Positions 16,605 through 24,587 of a stretch of DNA of 64,000 nucleotides are shown one piece after another. Position numbers and translations under genes: made by a program. The notes under the pieces are model-generated. The model had not been told where the DNA came from. It made no database searches and saw only the letters and a list, made by a program, of their open reading frames with translations. Source of the DNA: Plantactinospora sp040120695 (GTDB lineage: Bacteria > Actinomycetota > Actinomycetes > Mycobacteriales > Micromonosporaceae); assembly GCF_040120695.1 (NCBI RefSeq), contig NZ_JBEEAC010000011.1, positions 1-64,000 on the forward strand. The letters are read 5' to 3'. The stretch's first letter is position 1. Each line of letters starts with the position of its first letter.

Positions 16605-16614
16605 GAATCGATTC
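16605..16614. promoter_or_regulatory. Putative autoregulatory LacI operator GAATCGATTC
   Basis: A perfect palindrome 12 bases upstream of the lacI ATG, overlapping where its ribosome-binding site or promoter must be. It is identical to the site at 8534. Confidence 0.6.
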
Positions 16615-16792
16615 TTTTCCCGGCACGGGGCGGGCGCACCATGCTTCGCTGACGAGCATATCCGTCCTGGATCTGGCCCTCGGACCAGTACTGGCCCTGC
16701 CATTGCTTGCTCATGCACAACCGGCCCCTGGCGAGCTTCGAGCCGAAGACGCATGCGCGACAGGTAGCGCGTAAACATAGACGACTGTTAAT

Positions 16793-16806
16793 GTCATAGG
16801 TATGAC
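16793..16806. promoter_or_regulatory. Palindrome GTCATA-GG-TATGAC upstream of GH54 paralogue
   Basis: Perfect 6-base arms around GG, 62 bases before the ATG at 16868. It does not match the LacI-type site, so this gene may have a separate regulator or the palindrome may be structural. Confidence 0.4.
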
Positions 16807-16867
16807 GTATCACCATAGTTGGACCCGCCACCGCCATACCAGACCCCCAACGGACCGGACGGATCCA

Positions 16868-18343
16868 ATGAATGTGAAGAGAAGGCCGAGCCGCCTCATG
16901 GCGGCTGCGGGGGCCCTGTTGATCCTCGTCGTCGGCGCTGGGGCCTACGTGGTCTCGGACGCGCCGGGGCGCGCCCGCGCCGCCGGCACGGGACCGTGTG
17001 ACATCTACGCCTCGGGTGGTACACCGTGCGTGGCCGCCCACAGCACCACCCGGGCACTCTACGGCGCGTACAACGGCCCGCTCTACCAGGTCCGACGCTC
17101 CTCGGACAACACCACCCGCGACGTCGGCGTGCTGAGCGCCGGGGCCTACGCCGACGCCGCAACCCAGGACTCGTTCTGCGCCAACACCAGCTGCGTCATC
17201 ACCGTCATCTACGACCAGTCCGGCCGGAACAACCGCCTCACCCAGGCGCCCCCCGGCTACTGGCCCGGTCCCGCCCCCGGCGGATGGGACAACCTCGCCG
17301 ACGCGAAGGCGGCCCCGATCACGATCGGGGGTCAGAAGGCGTACGGCGTCTACATCGCGCCCGGCACCGGCTACCGCAACAACAACACCAACGGCGTCGC
17401 GACCGGCGACCAACCCGAGGGCATCTACGCCGTCGTCGATGGCACCCACCACAACGAGTGGTGCTGCTTCGACTACGGCAACGCGCAGACGGATGGCCAG
17501 GCCGACTCCCCCGCCATCATGGAGACCGTCTACTTCGGCGCCAACAAGCAGTGGGGCTACGGGGCCGGCAACGGCCCCTGGATCATGGCCGACCTGGAGT
17601 GGGGACTGTTCTCCGGAGTGAACGCGGGATACAACAACCTCCCGCCCGTCAACCACCGTTTCGTTACGGCCATTGTCAAGGGCGAGCCGAACCACTGGGC
17701 GATCCGGGGCGGAAATGCACAGTCGGGCGGCCTGACGACCATGTTCGACGGGCCGCGCCCCAACGGCTACCACCCGATGAAGAAGGAAGGGGCCATCCTG
17801 CTCGGTATCGGCGGCGACAACAGCGTCTCGGGCCGCGGCACCTTCTTCGAAGGTGTGTTGACCTCCGGTTACCCGTCGGAGGCCACCGAGAACGCCGTAC
17901 AGGCCAACATCGTCGCCGCCGGATACGCGCCGGCAGCCGGCGGCAACCCGCAACAGAACGTCCAGATCGTCGGCGGTCAGTCCGGCCGCTGCATCGATGT
18001 ACCGAACGGCAGCACCACCAACGGCACCCAGACGCAGCTGTGGGACTGCACCGGCGGCACGCCCCAGCGCTGGACCTACACCGCCGCCGGGCAACTGCAG
18101 GTGTACGGCAACAAATGCCTCGACGCCAGCGGTGCAGGCACCAGCAACGGCACCCAGGCGATCATCTGGGACTGCCACGGCGGCACGAACCAAAGGTGGA
18201 ACATCAACACCAACGGCACCATCACCAGCGCGGAGTCCGGACTCTGTTTGGACGCCAACGGCGCCTCGGCAGCGAACGGCACCAAGCTCATCCTTTGGGC
18301 GTGCAACGGGCAGCAGAACCAGCAGTGGTCGATCCGAAACTGA
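16868..18343 (+). CDS. Secreted GH54-like alpha-L-arabinofuranosidase, C-terminal ricin lectin domain
   Basis: 491 residues from the ATG at 16868; an upstream ATG at 16802 would add 22 residues before the signal peptide and is less likely. Signal peptide RRPSRLMAAAGALLILVVGAGAYVV. The GH54 catalytic domain comes first (CDIYASGGTPCVAAHSTTRALYGAY at ~45, CCFDYGN, MADLEWGLF), and a ricin beta-trefoil (CBM13) occupies the last ~130 residues (GRCIDVPNGSTTNGTQTQLW; GNKCLDASGAGTSNGTQAIIW). The order is reversed compared with the paralogue at 6909. Extracellular release of arabinofuranosyl residues is predicted. It stands alone downstream of the divergent lacI gene without a recognisable LacI-type operator. 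Confidence 0.9.
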   Translation: MNVKRRPSRLMAAAGALLILVVGAGAYVVSDAPGRARAAGTGPCDIYASGGTPCVAAHSTTRALYGAYNGPLYQVRRSSDNTTRDVGVLSAGAYADAATQDSFCANTSCVITVIYDQSGRNNRLTQAPPGYWPGPAPGGWDNLADAKAAPITIGGQKAYGVYIAPGTGYRNNNTNGVATGDQPEGIYAVVDGTHHNEWCCFDYGNAQTDGQADSPAIMETVYFGANKQWGYGAGNGPWIMADLEWGLFSGVNAGYNNLPPVNHRFVTAIVKGEPNHWAIRGGNAQSGGLTTMFDGPRPNGYHPMKKEGAILLGIGGDNSVSGRGTFFEGVLTSGYPSEATENAVQANIVAAGYAPAAGGNPQQNVQIVGGQSGRCIDVPNGSTTNGTQTQLWDCTGGTPQRWTYTAAGQLQVYGNKCLDASGAGTSNGTQAIIWDCHGGTNQRWNINTNGTITSAESGLCLDANGASAANGTKLILWACNGQQNQQWSIRN

Positions 18344-18412
18344 TCAGATGGCACCAGCAGGTTGATAGGAATGGCCGAGCCGCCAGGACCGGACGCCGCA
18401 ACGGGGACATGA

Positions 18413-18495
18413 CGATCTCGACCATGGTGCTCAGGACGTTCTTGGGCCAGTCGACGAACCGGCCGGCGAAGCCCTGATCGGCGAAGACGTGCCGG
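18413..18495 (-). pseudogene. IS5-family transposase fragment
   Basis: On the minus strand this reads FADQGFAGRFVDWPKNVLSTMVEIV, closely matching the transposase remnant at 48210-48671 (FADQGFASRFVDWAKNVLNTTIEIV). Only this internal piece remains, between the GH54 gene and the eCIS locus. Confidence 0.7.
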
Positions 18496-18536
18496 ATCGG
18501 AGTGGCCGCGCCGCAAGCGTCGGCCGGTACGCCTCG

Positions 18537-19829
18537 TCAGGAGCCCGTCCCGGCGGACCGTGCGAGGGTGCCGTTGAGGTAGAGCCCTTCCTGGCAGGTC
18601 CTCGGCGCGGGAGCGCCGACCGGGGTGCCCGGTCGCCGGCAGACGACGGTGAGGGTCACCCGGGCCCCGGCCGTAACCCTGATCGGGGTGACCGAGTGGT
18701 AGTCCTGGTTACGGAAGTTCTCCAGCCCGTAGGTGACCACCCGGACGTCGTCGGCGGTGACGGTCAGGGTCCCGGTGTCTCCCTGCGGGTTGTCGACCAG
18801 GAAATCGGTGATCAGGAGCACCCGGCCGCGGGGCACGGTGTAGCTGCGCGACGCCGTACCTCCGCGGTTGGTCCGCAGCACCAGCGAGGTGGCGAACTCT
18901 CCGCCCCGGCTGGTGGCGTCGCTACTGCCGGCGGTCGACGGTGGCGGCGTCGGTGCGGCAGGGGCCGCCGCCCGTTCCTGTTCAATCGCGTCCCGCGCCG
19001 CCGCACCGGCGGCCTCGCTCGCCGCCTCCTCCGCTTCGGTCGCGACCTGCGCCACGCCCTCGTCGACGGCCTCCCGGGCCGCAGACGTCACCGCCGGACG
19101 CAGCAGCCCGAACCAGAGGGCGAGCAGAAGCAGCAGCAACGCCAGCAGCACCGCCAGCATTTTGAGCAGCCAGGCGGAGAGGACAGGCTGCTGCACCAGT
19201 GTGCCGTCCAGGGTGACGGCCCGGCCCGACGCATCGCCCAGCACTGCCCGGAACGGCAGATGCCTTGGAGTGCCCCGCCAGAGCAGCCGCCGTGCCCGTA
19301 CGCCGAGGACGGCCGCGTACCGCTCGCCCGCCGCCAGGGTCGTCGTCCTCGGCCGGGGCGCGAAGCGTAGCTCTTCGGCACCGTCGACCGCGGTGACGGT
19401 CAGCGTCTCTTCGACGTTGCCGCCGTTGACTCCGGCGAGATGGTAGCGAGCGCCGAGCCGCGCCCGGCGCACCTGCGGCCGTAGTTCCGCGCTCACCTCG
19501 GAGAACGGCGCGATGGTCAGCACGGCTTCCTCGACCGTGGCGGTCTGCGGCGTCTCGGACGGCACCACCCGTACGCCGTACGGCAGCTCCCCCGCACGGA
19601 CCTCCGAGGACCGGGGCGGCCGAACGGTGAGCGTGACGGTCTCGCTCGCGCCGGGATAGAGGGAGACCCTCGGTGGGTCGAACGTCGCCCAGGTGCTCGG
19701 CATGCCGACCACGTCGAGGTCGTACCCCTCGACGACGTCACCCGAGTTCCGGACCATCACCGGGATGTCGACGCTTTCGCCCGGCACGACCACCGTCGGA
19801 GTCTCCACCAGGCCCAACGAGATGCTCAT
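18537..19829 (-). CDS. eCIS-associated Ig-like membrane protein ('hydrolytic protein')
   Basis: 430 residues. The N-terminal ~220 residues are two beta-sandwich repeats of Ig/CARDB type (VETPTVVVPGESVDIPVMVRNSGDVVEGYDL; RLGARYHLAGVNGGNVEETLTV). One membrane helix follows (SAWLLKMLAVLLALLLLLLALWFGLL, ~218-243), then an Ala/Glu-rich helical linker, a TPPP stretch, and a C-terminal beta domain (RSYTVPRGRVLLITDFLV). No signal peptide is visible, so topology is uncertain. Proteins of this type, often auto-named hydrolytic protein, recur at actinobacterial contractile-injection loci; no catalytic motif is apparent. It is divergent from the LuxR regulator at 20035 and may anchor the particle or sense it at the membrane. 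Confidence 0.65.
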   Translation of the reverse strand: MSISLGLVETPTVVVPGESVDIPVMVRNSGDVVEGYDLDVVGMPSTWATFDPPRVSLYPGASETVTLTVRPPRSSEVRAGELPYGVRVVPSETPQTATVEEAVLTIAPFSEVSAELRPQVRRARLGARYHLAGVNGGNVEETLTVTAVDGAEELRFAPRPRTTTLAAGERYAAVLGVRARRLLWRGTPRHLPFRAVLGDASGRAVTLDGTLVQQPVLSAWLLKMLAVLLALLLLLLALWFGLLRPAVTSAAREAVDEGVAQVATEAEEAASEAAGAAARDAIEQERAAAPAAPTPPPSTAGSSDATSRGGEFATSLVLRTNRGGTASRSYTVPRGRVLLITDFLVDNPQGDTGTLTVTADDVRVVTYGLENFRNQDYHSVTPIRVTAGARVTLTVVCRRPGTPVGAPAPRTCQEGLYLNGTLARSAGTGS

Positions 19830-19902
19830 GTCCCCGACCGTAGGCGGGACGGGACCGGCCCGGACCGGCCGCCGGGGTACCGGCGCGGGCAGATCCGCTG
19901 CC

Positions 19903-19925
19903 CGTTAGGTCCACGTTAGGTGCCC
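19903..19925. promoter_or_regulatory. Direct repeat CGTTAGGT x2 with 11-bp period
   Basis: CGTTAGGT at 19903-19910 and 19914-19921, one helical turn apart, in the divergent region between the Ig-like gene and the LuxR gene. The second copy lies within the 14-mer also found at 1157. It could be a binding site for the adjacent regulator. Confidence 0.35.
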
Positions 19926-20034
19926 GCGAAGTCCCGTCCGGCATCCTCAGCCGTATCGCCGTACGCATCGGCGCGGCGGCACCGTCCGGACCGGACGCCC
20001 CGGACAGGGCGTCGAGCAGTGCTGGGAGGCTGGA

Positions 20035-20658
20035 GTGCACCGTGTCACGGTTAGCGTCCACGCGGAGGACCCGATCTCGCGGCTCGGGGTGGAGACTCAG
20101 CTCCGTTTCCGGCCGGACCTGTTGGTGGTCGAGCCGGGCCGGGAGACATCCGAGAGCGTCGCGCTGGTGGTCATCGACTCTCTCGACGAGTCGGCCGCCC
20201 GGCTGCTACGCCAACTGCACCGGGCCTGCCGAGCCAAACTGGTGCTGGTGCCGGCCAGCATCGACGATGCCGGGTTGTCTCTCGCGGTGGAGCACGGCGT
20301 GGTGGGAGTGGTCCGCCGGACCGAGGCAAGCGCGGAACGGCTCAGCCACACCGTCCTGGCCGTCGCCCGCGGCGAGGGCGCGCTCCCCGCCGACCTGCTC
20401 GGTCGGCTCATGGCCCAGGTGGGCCGACTCCAGCGGCAGATACTCGAACCGCGCGGCCTCACCCTGCTGGGCTTGAGCACTCGCGAGGTGGACGTGCTGC
20501 GGCTGGTCGCGGACGGGTTCGACACCCGGGAGATCGCCAGCAAGCTCTCCTATTCCGAGCGGACCGTGAAGAACGTACTGCACGGCGTCACCAGCCGGCT
20601 GCAACTGCGCAACCGGGCGCACGCCGTCGCCTACGCCCTGCGCAACGGGTTGATCTGA
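20035..20658 (+). CDS. LuxR/NarL-type response regulator of the eCIS locus
   Basis: 207 residues from a GTG with GGGAGG upstream. The C-terminal HTH is clear (LSTREVDVLRLVADGFDTREIASKLSYSERTVKNVLHGVTSRLQLRNRAHAVAYA, residues ~148-203). The N-terminal ~120 residues resemble a receiver domain, with VALVVIDSLDES in the position of the phosphoacceptor strand, but no sensor kinase is encoded nearby, so it may be an atypical or orphan regulator. It is the first gene of the forward eCIS block and divergent from the Ig-like membrane protein; it probably controls the locus, perhaps through the 11-bp repeats upstream. Confidence 0.85.
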   Translation: MHRVTVSVHAEDPISRLGVETQLRFRPDLLVVEPGRETSESVALVVIDSLDESAARLLRQLHRACRAKLVLVPASIDDAGLSLAVEHGVVGVVRRTEASAERLSHTVLAVARGEGALPADLLGRLMAQVGRLQRQILEPRGLTLLGLSTREVDVLRLVADGFDTREIASKLSYSERTVKNVLHGVTSRLQLRNRAHAVAYALRNGLI

Positions 20659-20841
20659 CAACCCGCCCAACTTGATCTGACAACCGAGCGGCGCCGCCGG
20701 ACGCCGGTTGCCTGAACGGGCCGGCACCGTTGCCCCCGACTCTGCCTTCCGGTCCGCACCGGTCGGCCGGAGACCGTCGGACGATGGTGGTGGCTGGCCC
20801 GCTGGTCACCTCCATCCCACCGCACGCCCGATGAGGTCCAC

Positions 20842-23800
20842 TTGCGACGTCCGATCGGATTCCCCGCCGTACTGACCGTGCTGGCCGTGCTGCTCGTCGG
20901 CGCGCTGCCGCCCGTCGCCGGGTTCGTCGGCCAGGGCCGGGCCGCGTCCGCGCCGGCTCCGACGGCAGCGCCCGGCCCGGCGCCGAACCCTGCGGTGAGT
21001 CAGCGGATCGCGTACGCCGGCACCGGGCACCGCAGCCTCGGAATCGTTCGGGGTACGGGATCAGCGGCGACTGCGGCGCCTCTCTTCGAGTCCGGGCCCG
21101 ACCATTTCGACGACGAGGTTTCGGCTCGCGGGTCGGCGATGACCTGGGTAAGTCGACGCGACGAACGCACCACCGAGGTGTACCTGCGCCGGGGCACGGC
21201 CCCGGTGCTCCGGGTCACCCGGAACTCGACCGACGAGTCCCGGCCGGTGCTCTCCCCGGACGGCGCGCGGATCGCGTACAGCTCGCCGGCCGGCCGGGAC
21301 GACGGCGGGCACGACATCTACGTGGTCGACATCGACGGCGGCGGCAGCCGACGGGTAACCGACGGGACCGGCGACAACACCTGGCCGACCTGGGCACCGG
21401 ACGGCAACACGCTGGCCTTCGCCGGTCGGCGCGGCGGCGACGCGCTTCCGCAGATCCACCGGGTGCCCGTCGACGGCGGGCCGATCACCAGGGTCACCGC
21501 CGAACCCACCGGGGCCGCCGAACCGGCATGGGACCCGAACCCGACGCACCGACGCATCGCCTACACCGTCGGTCCGGCCGAGCCACATCCCGAGGTGTGG
21601 CTCGCCGCGCCGGACGGCGCCGGCCGGGTCCGGATGCTGCGGCCCGGCTGGCAGGCCCGGGAGCCGGCGTGGACGGCCGACGGGGCGACCGTGGCGTTCG
21701 TGAGTCGTACCCTGCCGGACGGCGAAACGGTCGGGAGCGTCGACCGGATCTACTCGGTGCTGGTCCGGGAGGATCCGTGCGCGTGCGTGGTGGTGCCGCG
21801 GCTCGCCGAGGACCGCGACGTCAGCCATCCCACCTGGTATGCCGCCCCGGGCGCGGGCACCGAATCGCTGCTGGTCGCCCGGACCAGCGCCCCGGACCGG
21901 ACCACCGCCACCCTGCAGGACATCCGTCCGGACGGGGTGGATCCCCGCGACCTGCGCGTGCCGGTGCTGCGCGAGGATCCCGGGGCCACCACCGACTCCC
22001 GACTACTCTGGGAGCCGGTCGACGGCGATCCGTGGTTCGAGCGGCAGGCGTACTCGCCCGACGGGCAGCGGATCGCGGTCAGCCGGTTCGAGACGGTCGA
22101 CGGCGTCCGGACCGAACGGATCTGGATCGTGGACGCCGACGGCGGCGGGCCACGGCCGCTGCCGATCGCCGGGCGGGCGCGCGGTGATCGAGAGACGGAC
22201 CCGGCCTGGTCGCCGGACGGCACCCGGCTCGCGCTGGTCCGCAGCTCGCCCGGTGACGGGCCCGAGGCGCCGCGCACACCTTCCCGGATCGAGGTGGTCG
22301 ACGTCGACACCGGGCGGCGGCTGCTGGACCTGCCGGTCCCGGACGCCCTGGCCGGACTCGACGACACCCAGCCGGCCTGGTCGCCCGACGGCACCCGGCT
22401 GGCCTTCACCCGGGGCACCTACCGGGGCGACGTGTCGACCCACATCTGGACCGCCAACGCCACGGACGGGCTCGACCAGGCGGACCTGACCGCCGCGATC
22501 TGCGGCAGCGGCTGCCCGGTCGTCGACGACAGCGCCGCCTTCTCCCCGGACGGCACCCGGCTGGTCTTCAACCGGGAAGCCGACGGACTGGTCCTGGTCG
22601 ACCTGGACGGCAACCGGTGCCGGCTGGTGCTGCCCGGCGGCGGTTCCTGCGCCCTTCCGGTGCCGGACCGCGAGGACGGTCCGCACCAGCCGCGGGACGT
22701 CGCCTGGTCGCCGGACGGCGAGCGGCTCGCCTTCTCGGCGCGGCGGGCCGAGGACAACAACTCGCCCGAGGCGCTGTGGAGCTACGACCTCGGCGACGGC
22801 AGCGTCCGGCCGCTGACCGGGCACCTGCCGGGACGGCAGAAGGAACCGAGTTGGCAGCGCCGCTTCGACATCGCCACCGCCGTGTCGGCACCCGCGCCCG
22901 GCACCACGGTGGGCGGCCGGACCTCGCTGCGGCTCGCCGTCACCGACCAGGGGCCGACGCCCGCCGACGACGTCCGGGGCAGCCTCGACGTTCCGCCCGG
23001 GCTCTCCGTGACCGGCCTCGACACCCCGGTCGGCGAGTGCGTACTCGCCACCCTGAGCTGCGCGCTGGGCCGCCTCGGCGTGGGGCGCACCGTCGAGATC
23101 GGGGTCGACCTGGTGGGCACCGCCCCGGGTGACTTCGCACTGAACTGGTCGGTCGAGGCCGACCCGATCGACACGGATCCGTCGGACAACCGCGCGGCGA
23201 CCACGGTACGGATCGTTCCCGCGCCGCCGGGCAGCCCGGCCGACCCGGCGTTGACCCTCTCCCTCGACCCGCAGCCGGGGTACGTCGGCGGCACCGTCAC
23301 CGTCAGGTACACGGTGCGCAACGCGGGCGGGACAACCGCGACCGGTCTGCGGGTCCGGCCCGGACTGCCCGGCGGGGTACCGGTCGGCGGCGCCCTGGCC
23401 AGCTGCCCGACCGACGGCTGCCCGGTGCCGGACCTCGCCCCGGGCGCTGCCGCCACCGTCACCGGAACGCTCGCCCCGGGCACGGCGCTGCGCACGACCG
23501 TCCAGGGCACCGTCAGCACCACCGGCGGCAACGCCGACCCGGACAACGACACCGCGCGCGGGCCGCTGCGGGTGCTCGCGCCACGGATCGTGGCGGTGCC
23601 GCCGATCGGGCCGCCCGGGTTCGTCGCCTCGATCCGGGGCGTGGACTTTCCGCCCGGCCGGCCGCTGCGGCTCTCCTGGGACCTTGGGATCACCGCCGCC
23701 GCCCCGCCGGTGCGGCCGGCGGCCGACGGCAGTTTCACGGCCCAGTTGCTGGTGCTGCCGAAGGACCGGCTGGGCGGCCGGCAGGCGGTGGCCACCGGCA

Positions 23801-23883
23801 CCGGATTCCGTCCGGTGCGCACACCGTTCCTGGTGGTGTTGCCGGCCCAGCAACCACCCGGACTGCTGCACCGGCGTTGGTGA
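20842..23883 (+). CDS. Secreted TolB-like beta-propeller protein with CARDB/DUF11 repeats
   Basis: 1013 residues from a TTG preceded by GAGG. Signal peptide RRPIGFPAVLTVLAVLLVGALPPVAG. Residues ~40-670 carry many WD40-like PD40 repeats (SPDGARIAYSS, APDGNTLAFAG, SPDGTRLALVR, SPDGTRLAFTR, SPDGTRLVFNR, SPDGERLAFSA), forming one or two beta-propellers as in TolB. The remainder holds two Ig-like DUF11/CARDB domains (SLRLAVTDQGPTPADDVRGSLDVP; VTVRYTVRNAGGTTATGLRV) and a final IPT-like segment. It is exported and likely a protein-binding scaffold. It lies between the regulator and the sheath-cap gene, a setting seen in other actinobacterial eCIS loci; its exact role there is unknown. Confidence 0.8.
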   Translation: MRRPIGFPAVLTVLAVLLVGALPPVAGFVGQGRAASAPAPTAAPGPAPNPAVSQRIAYAGTGHRSLGIVRGTGSAATAAPLFESGPDHFDDEVSARGSAMTWVSRRDERTTEVYLRRGTAPVLRVTRNSTDESRPVLSPDGARIAYSSPAGRDDGGHDIYVVDIDGGGSRRVTDGTGDNTWPTWAPDGNTLAFAGRRGGDALPQIHRVPVDGGPITRVTAEPTGAAEPAWDPNPTHRRIAYTVGPAEPHPEVWLAAPDGAGRVRMLRPGWQAREPAWTADGATVAFVSRTLPDGETVGSVDRIYSVLVREDPCACVVVPRLAEDRDVSHPTWYAAPGAGTESLLVARTSAPDRTTATLQDIRPDGVDPRDLRVPVLREDPGATTDSRLLWEPVDGDPWFERQAYSPDGQRIAVSRFETVDGVRTERIWIVDADGGGPRPLPIAGRARGDRETDPAWSPDGTRLALVRSSPGDGPEAPRTPSRIEVVDVDTGRRLLDLPVPDALAGLDDTQPAWSPDGTRLAFTRGTYRGDVSTHIWTANATDGLDQADLTAAICGSGCPVVDDSAAFSPDGTRLVFNREADGLVLVDLDGNRCRLVLPGGGSCALPVPDREDGPHQPRDVAWSPDGERLAFSARRAEDNNSPEALWSYDLGDGSVRPLTGHLPGRQKEPSWQRRFDIATAVSAPAPGTTVGGRTSLRLAVTDQGPTPADDVRGSLDVPPGLSVTGLDTPVGECVLATLSCALGRLGVGRTVEIGVDLVGTAPGDFALNWSVEADPIDTDPSDNRAATTVRIVPAPPGSPADPALTLSLDPQPGYVGGTVTVRYTVRNAGGTTATGLRVRPGLPGGVPVGGALASCPTDGCPVPDLAPGAAATVTGTLAPGTALRTTVQGTVSTTGGNADPDNDTARGPLRVLAPRIVAVPPIGPPGFVASIRGVDFPPGRPLRLSWDLGITAAAPPVRPAADGSFTAQLLVLPKDRLGGRQAVATGTGFRPVRTPFLVVLPAQQPPGLLHRRW

Positions 23884-23903
23884 CGAGAAATGGGGGCGGA
23901 CGC

Positions 23904-24587
23904 GTGATACACGAAATCGACGAGGGACTGCGCGGTCTGGTCGTGGACGAGATGCTGGCGGACACCGGGGTGGACGTGTCGTTCGACCCGCCCACCCGGC
24001 AGTGGGCTGCCCGGCGCAACGCACCGACGGTGAACCTGTTTCTCTACGACATCCGGGAGGACCGGTCGCGGAACTTCCAGGGTCGGATCGCCGAGCGCGA
24101 CGCCGCGGACCGGACGGTTGCCTGGCACGAGTCGCCGCACTTCTTCGCGCTGTCCTACCTGGTCACCGTCTGGACCAATCGGCCCACGGACGAGCACCGG
24201 CTACTCGCCGCACTGCTGGCCGGGCTGGTCCGGTACGACGAACTGCCGGCCGCACGGCTGACCGGCTCGCTGGCGGCGCTGCGCCTGGCGGTGCCGATGG
24301 CGGTCGCCGCGCCACCCGGCGAGGGGCGGGCGCTGGCCGACGTGTGGACCGCGCTCGGTGGAGAACTCAAACCCTCGTTGGACCTGGTGGTCGTCGCACC
24401 GGTGTCGACCCGCCGGATCGTGGCCGCGCCGCCGGTGCGGGAACGGATGGTCCTGGTCAGCGACACCGCCGGGCGCCTGGCGAGCCTTCGCAGCCGCACC
24501 GCCGCACCGCGCCGCCGGGACGACGACCGGGACGGGGCGGAGCGGGTCGGTGCCGGTCCGGGCGCCGGACAGGACGACCGGCGGTGA
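23904..24587 (+). CDS. DUF4255 protein (Pvc16-like, eCIS cap/terminator)
   Basis: 227 residues from the GTG at 23904 (VIHEIDEGLRGLV), the usual family start, preceded by a G-rich stretch. Contains NAPTVNLFLYDIREDRSRN and WHESPHFFALSYLVTVWT, hallmarks of DUF4255. Homologues such as Pvc16 and Afp16 end the tail tube and sheath at the distal end of contractile injection particles. The stop overlaps the next start as GTGA. The last ~35 residues are charged and low in complexity. Confidence 0.88.
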   Translation: MIHEIDEGLRGLVVDEMLADTGVDVSFDPPTRQWAARRNAPTVNLFLYDIREDRSRNFQGRIAERDAADRTVAWHESPHFFALSYLVTVWTNRPTDEHRLLAALLAGLVRYDELPAARLTGSLAALRLAVPMAVAAPPGEGRALADVWTALGGELKPSLDLVVVAPVSTRRIVAAPPVRERMVLVSDTAGRLASLRSRTAAPRRRDDDRDGAERVGAGPGAGQDDRR

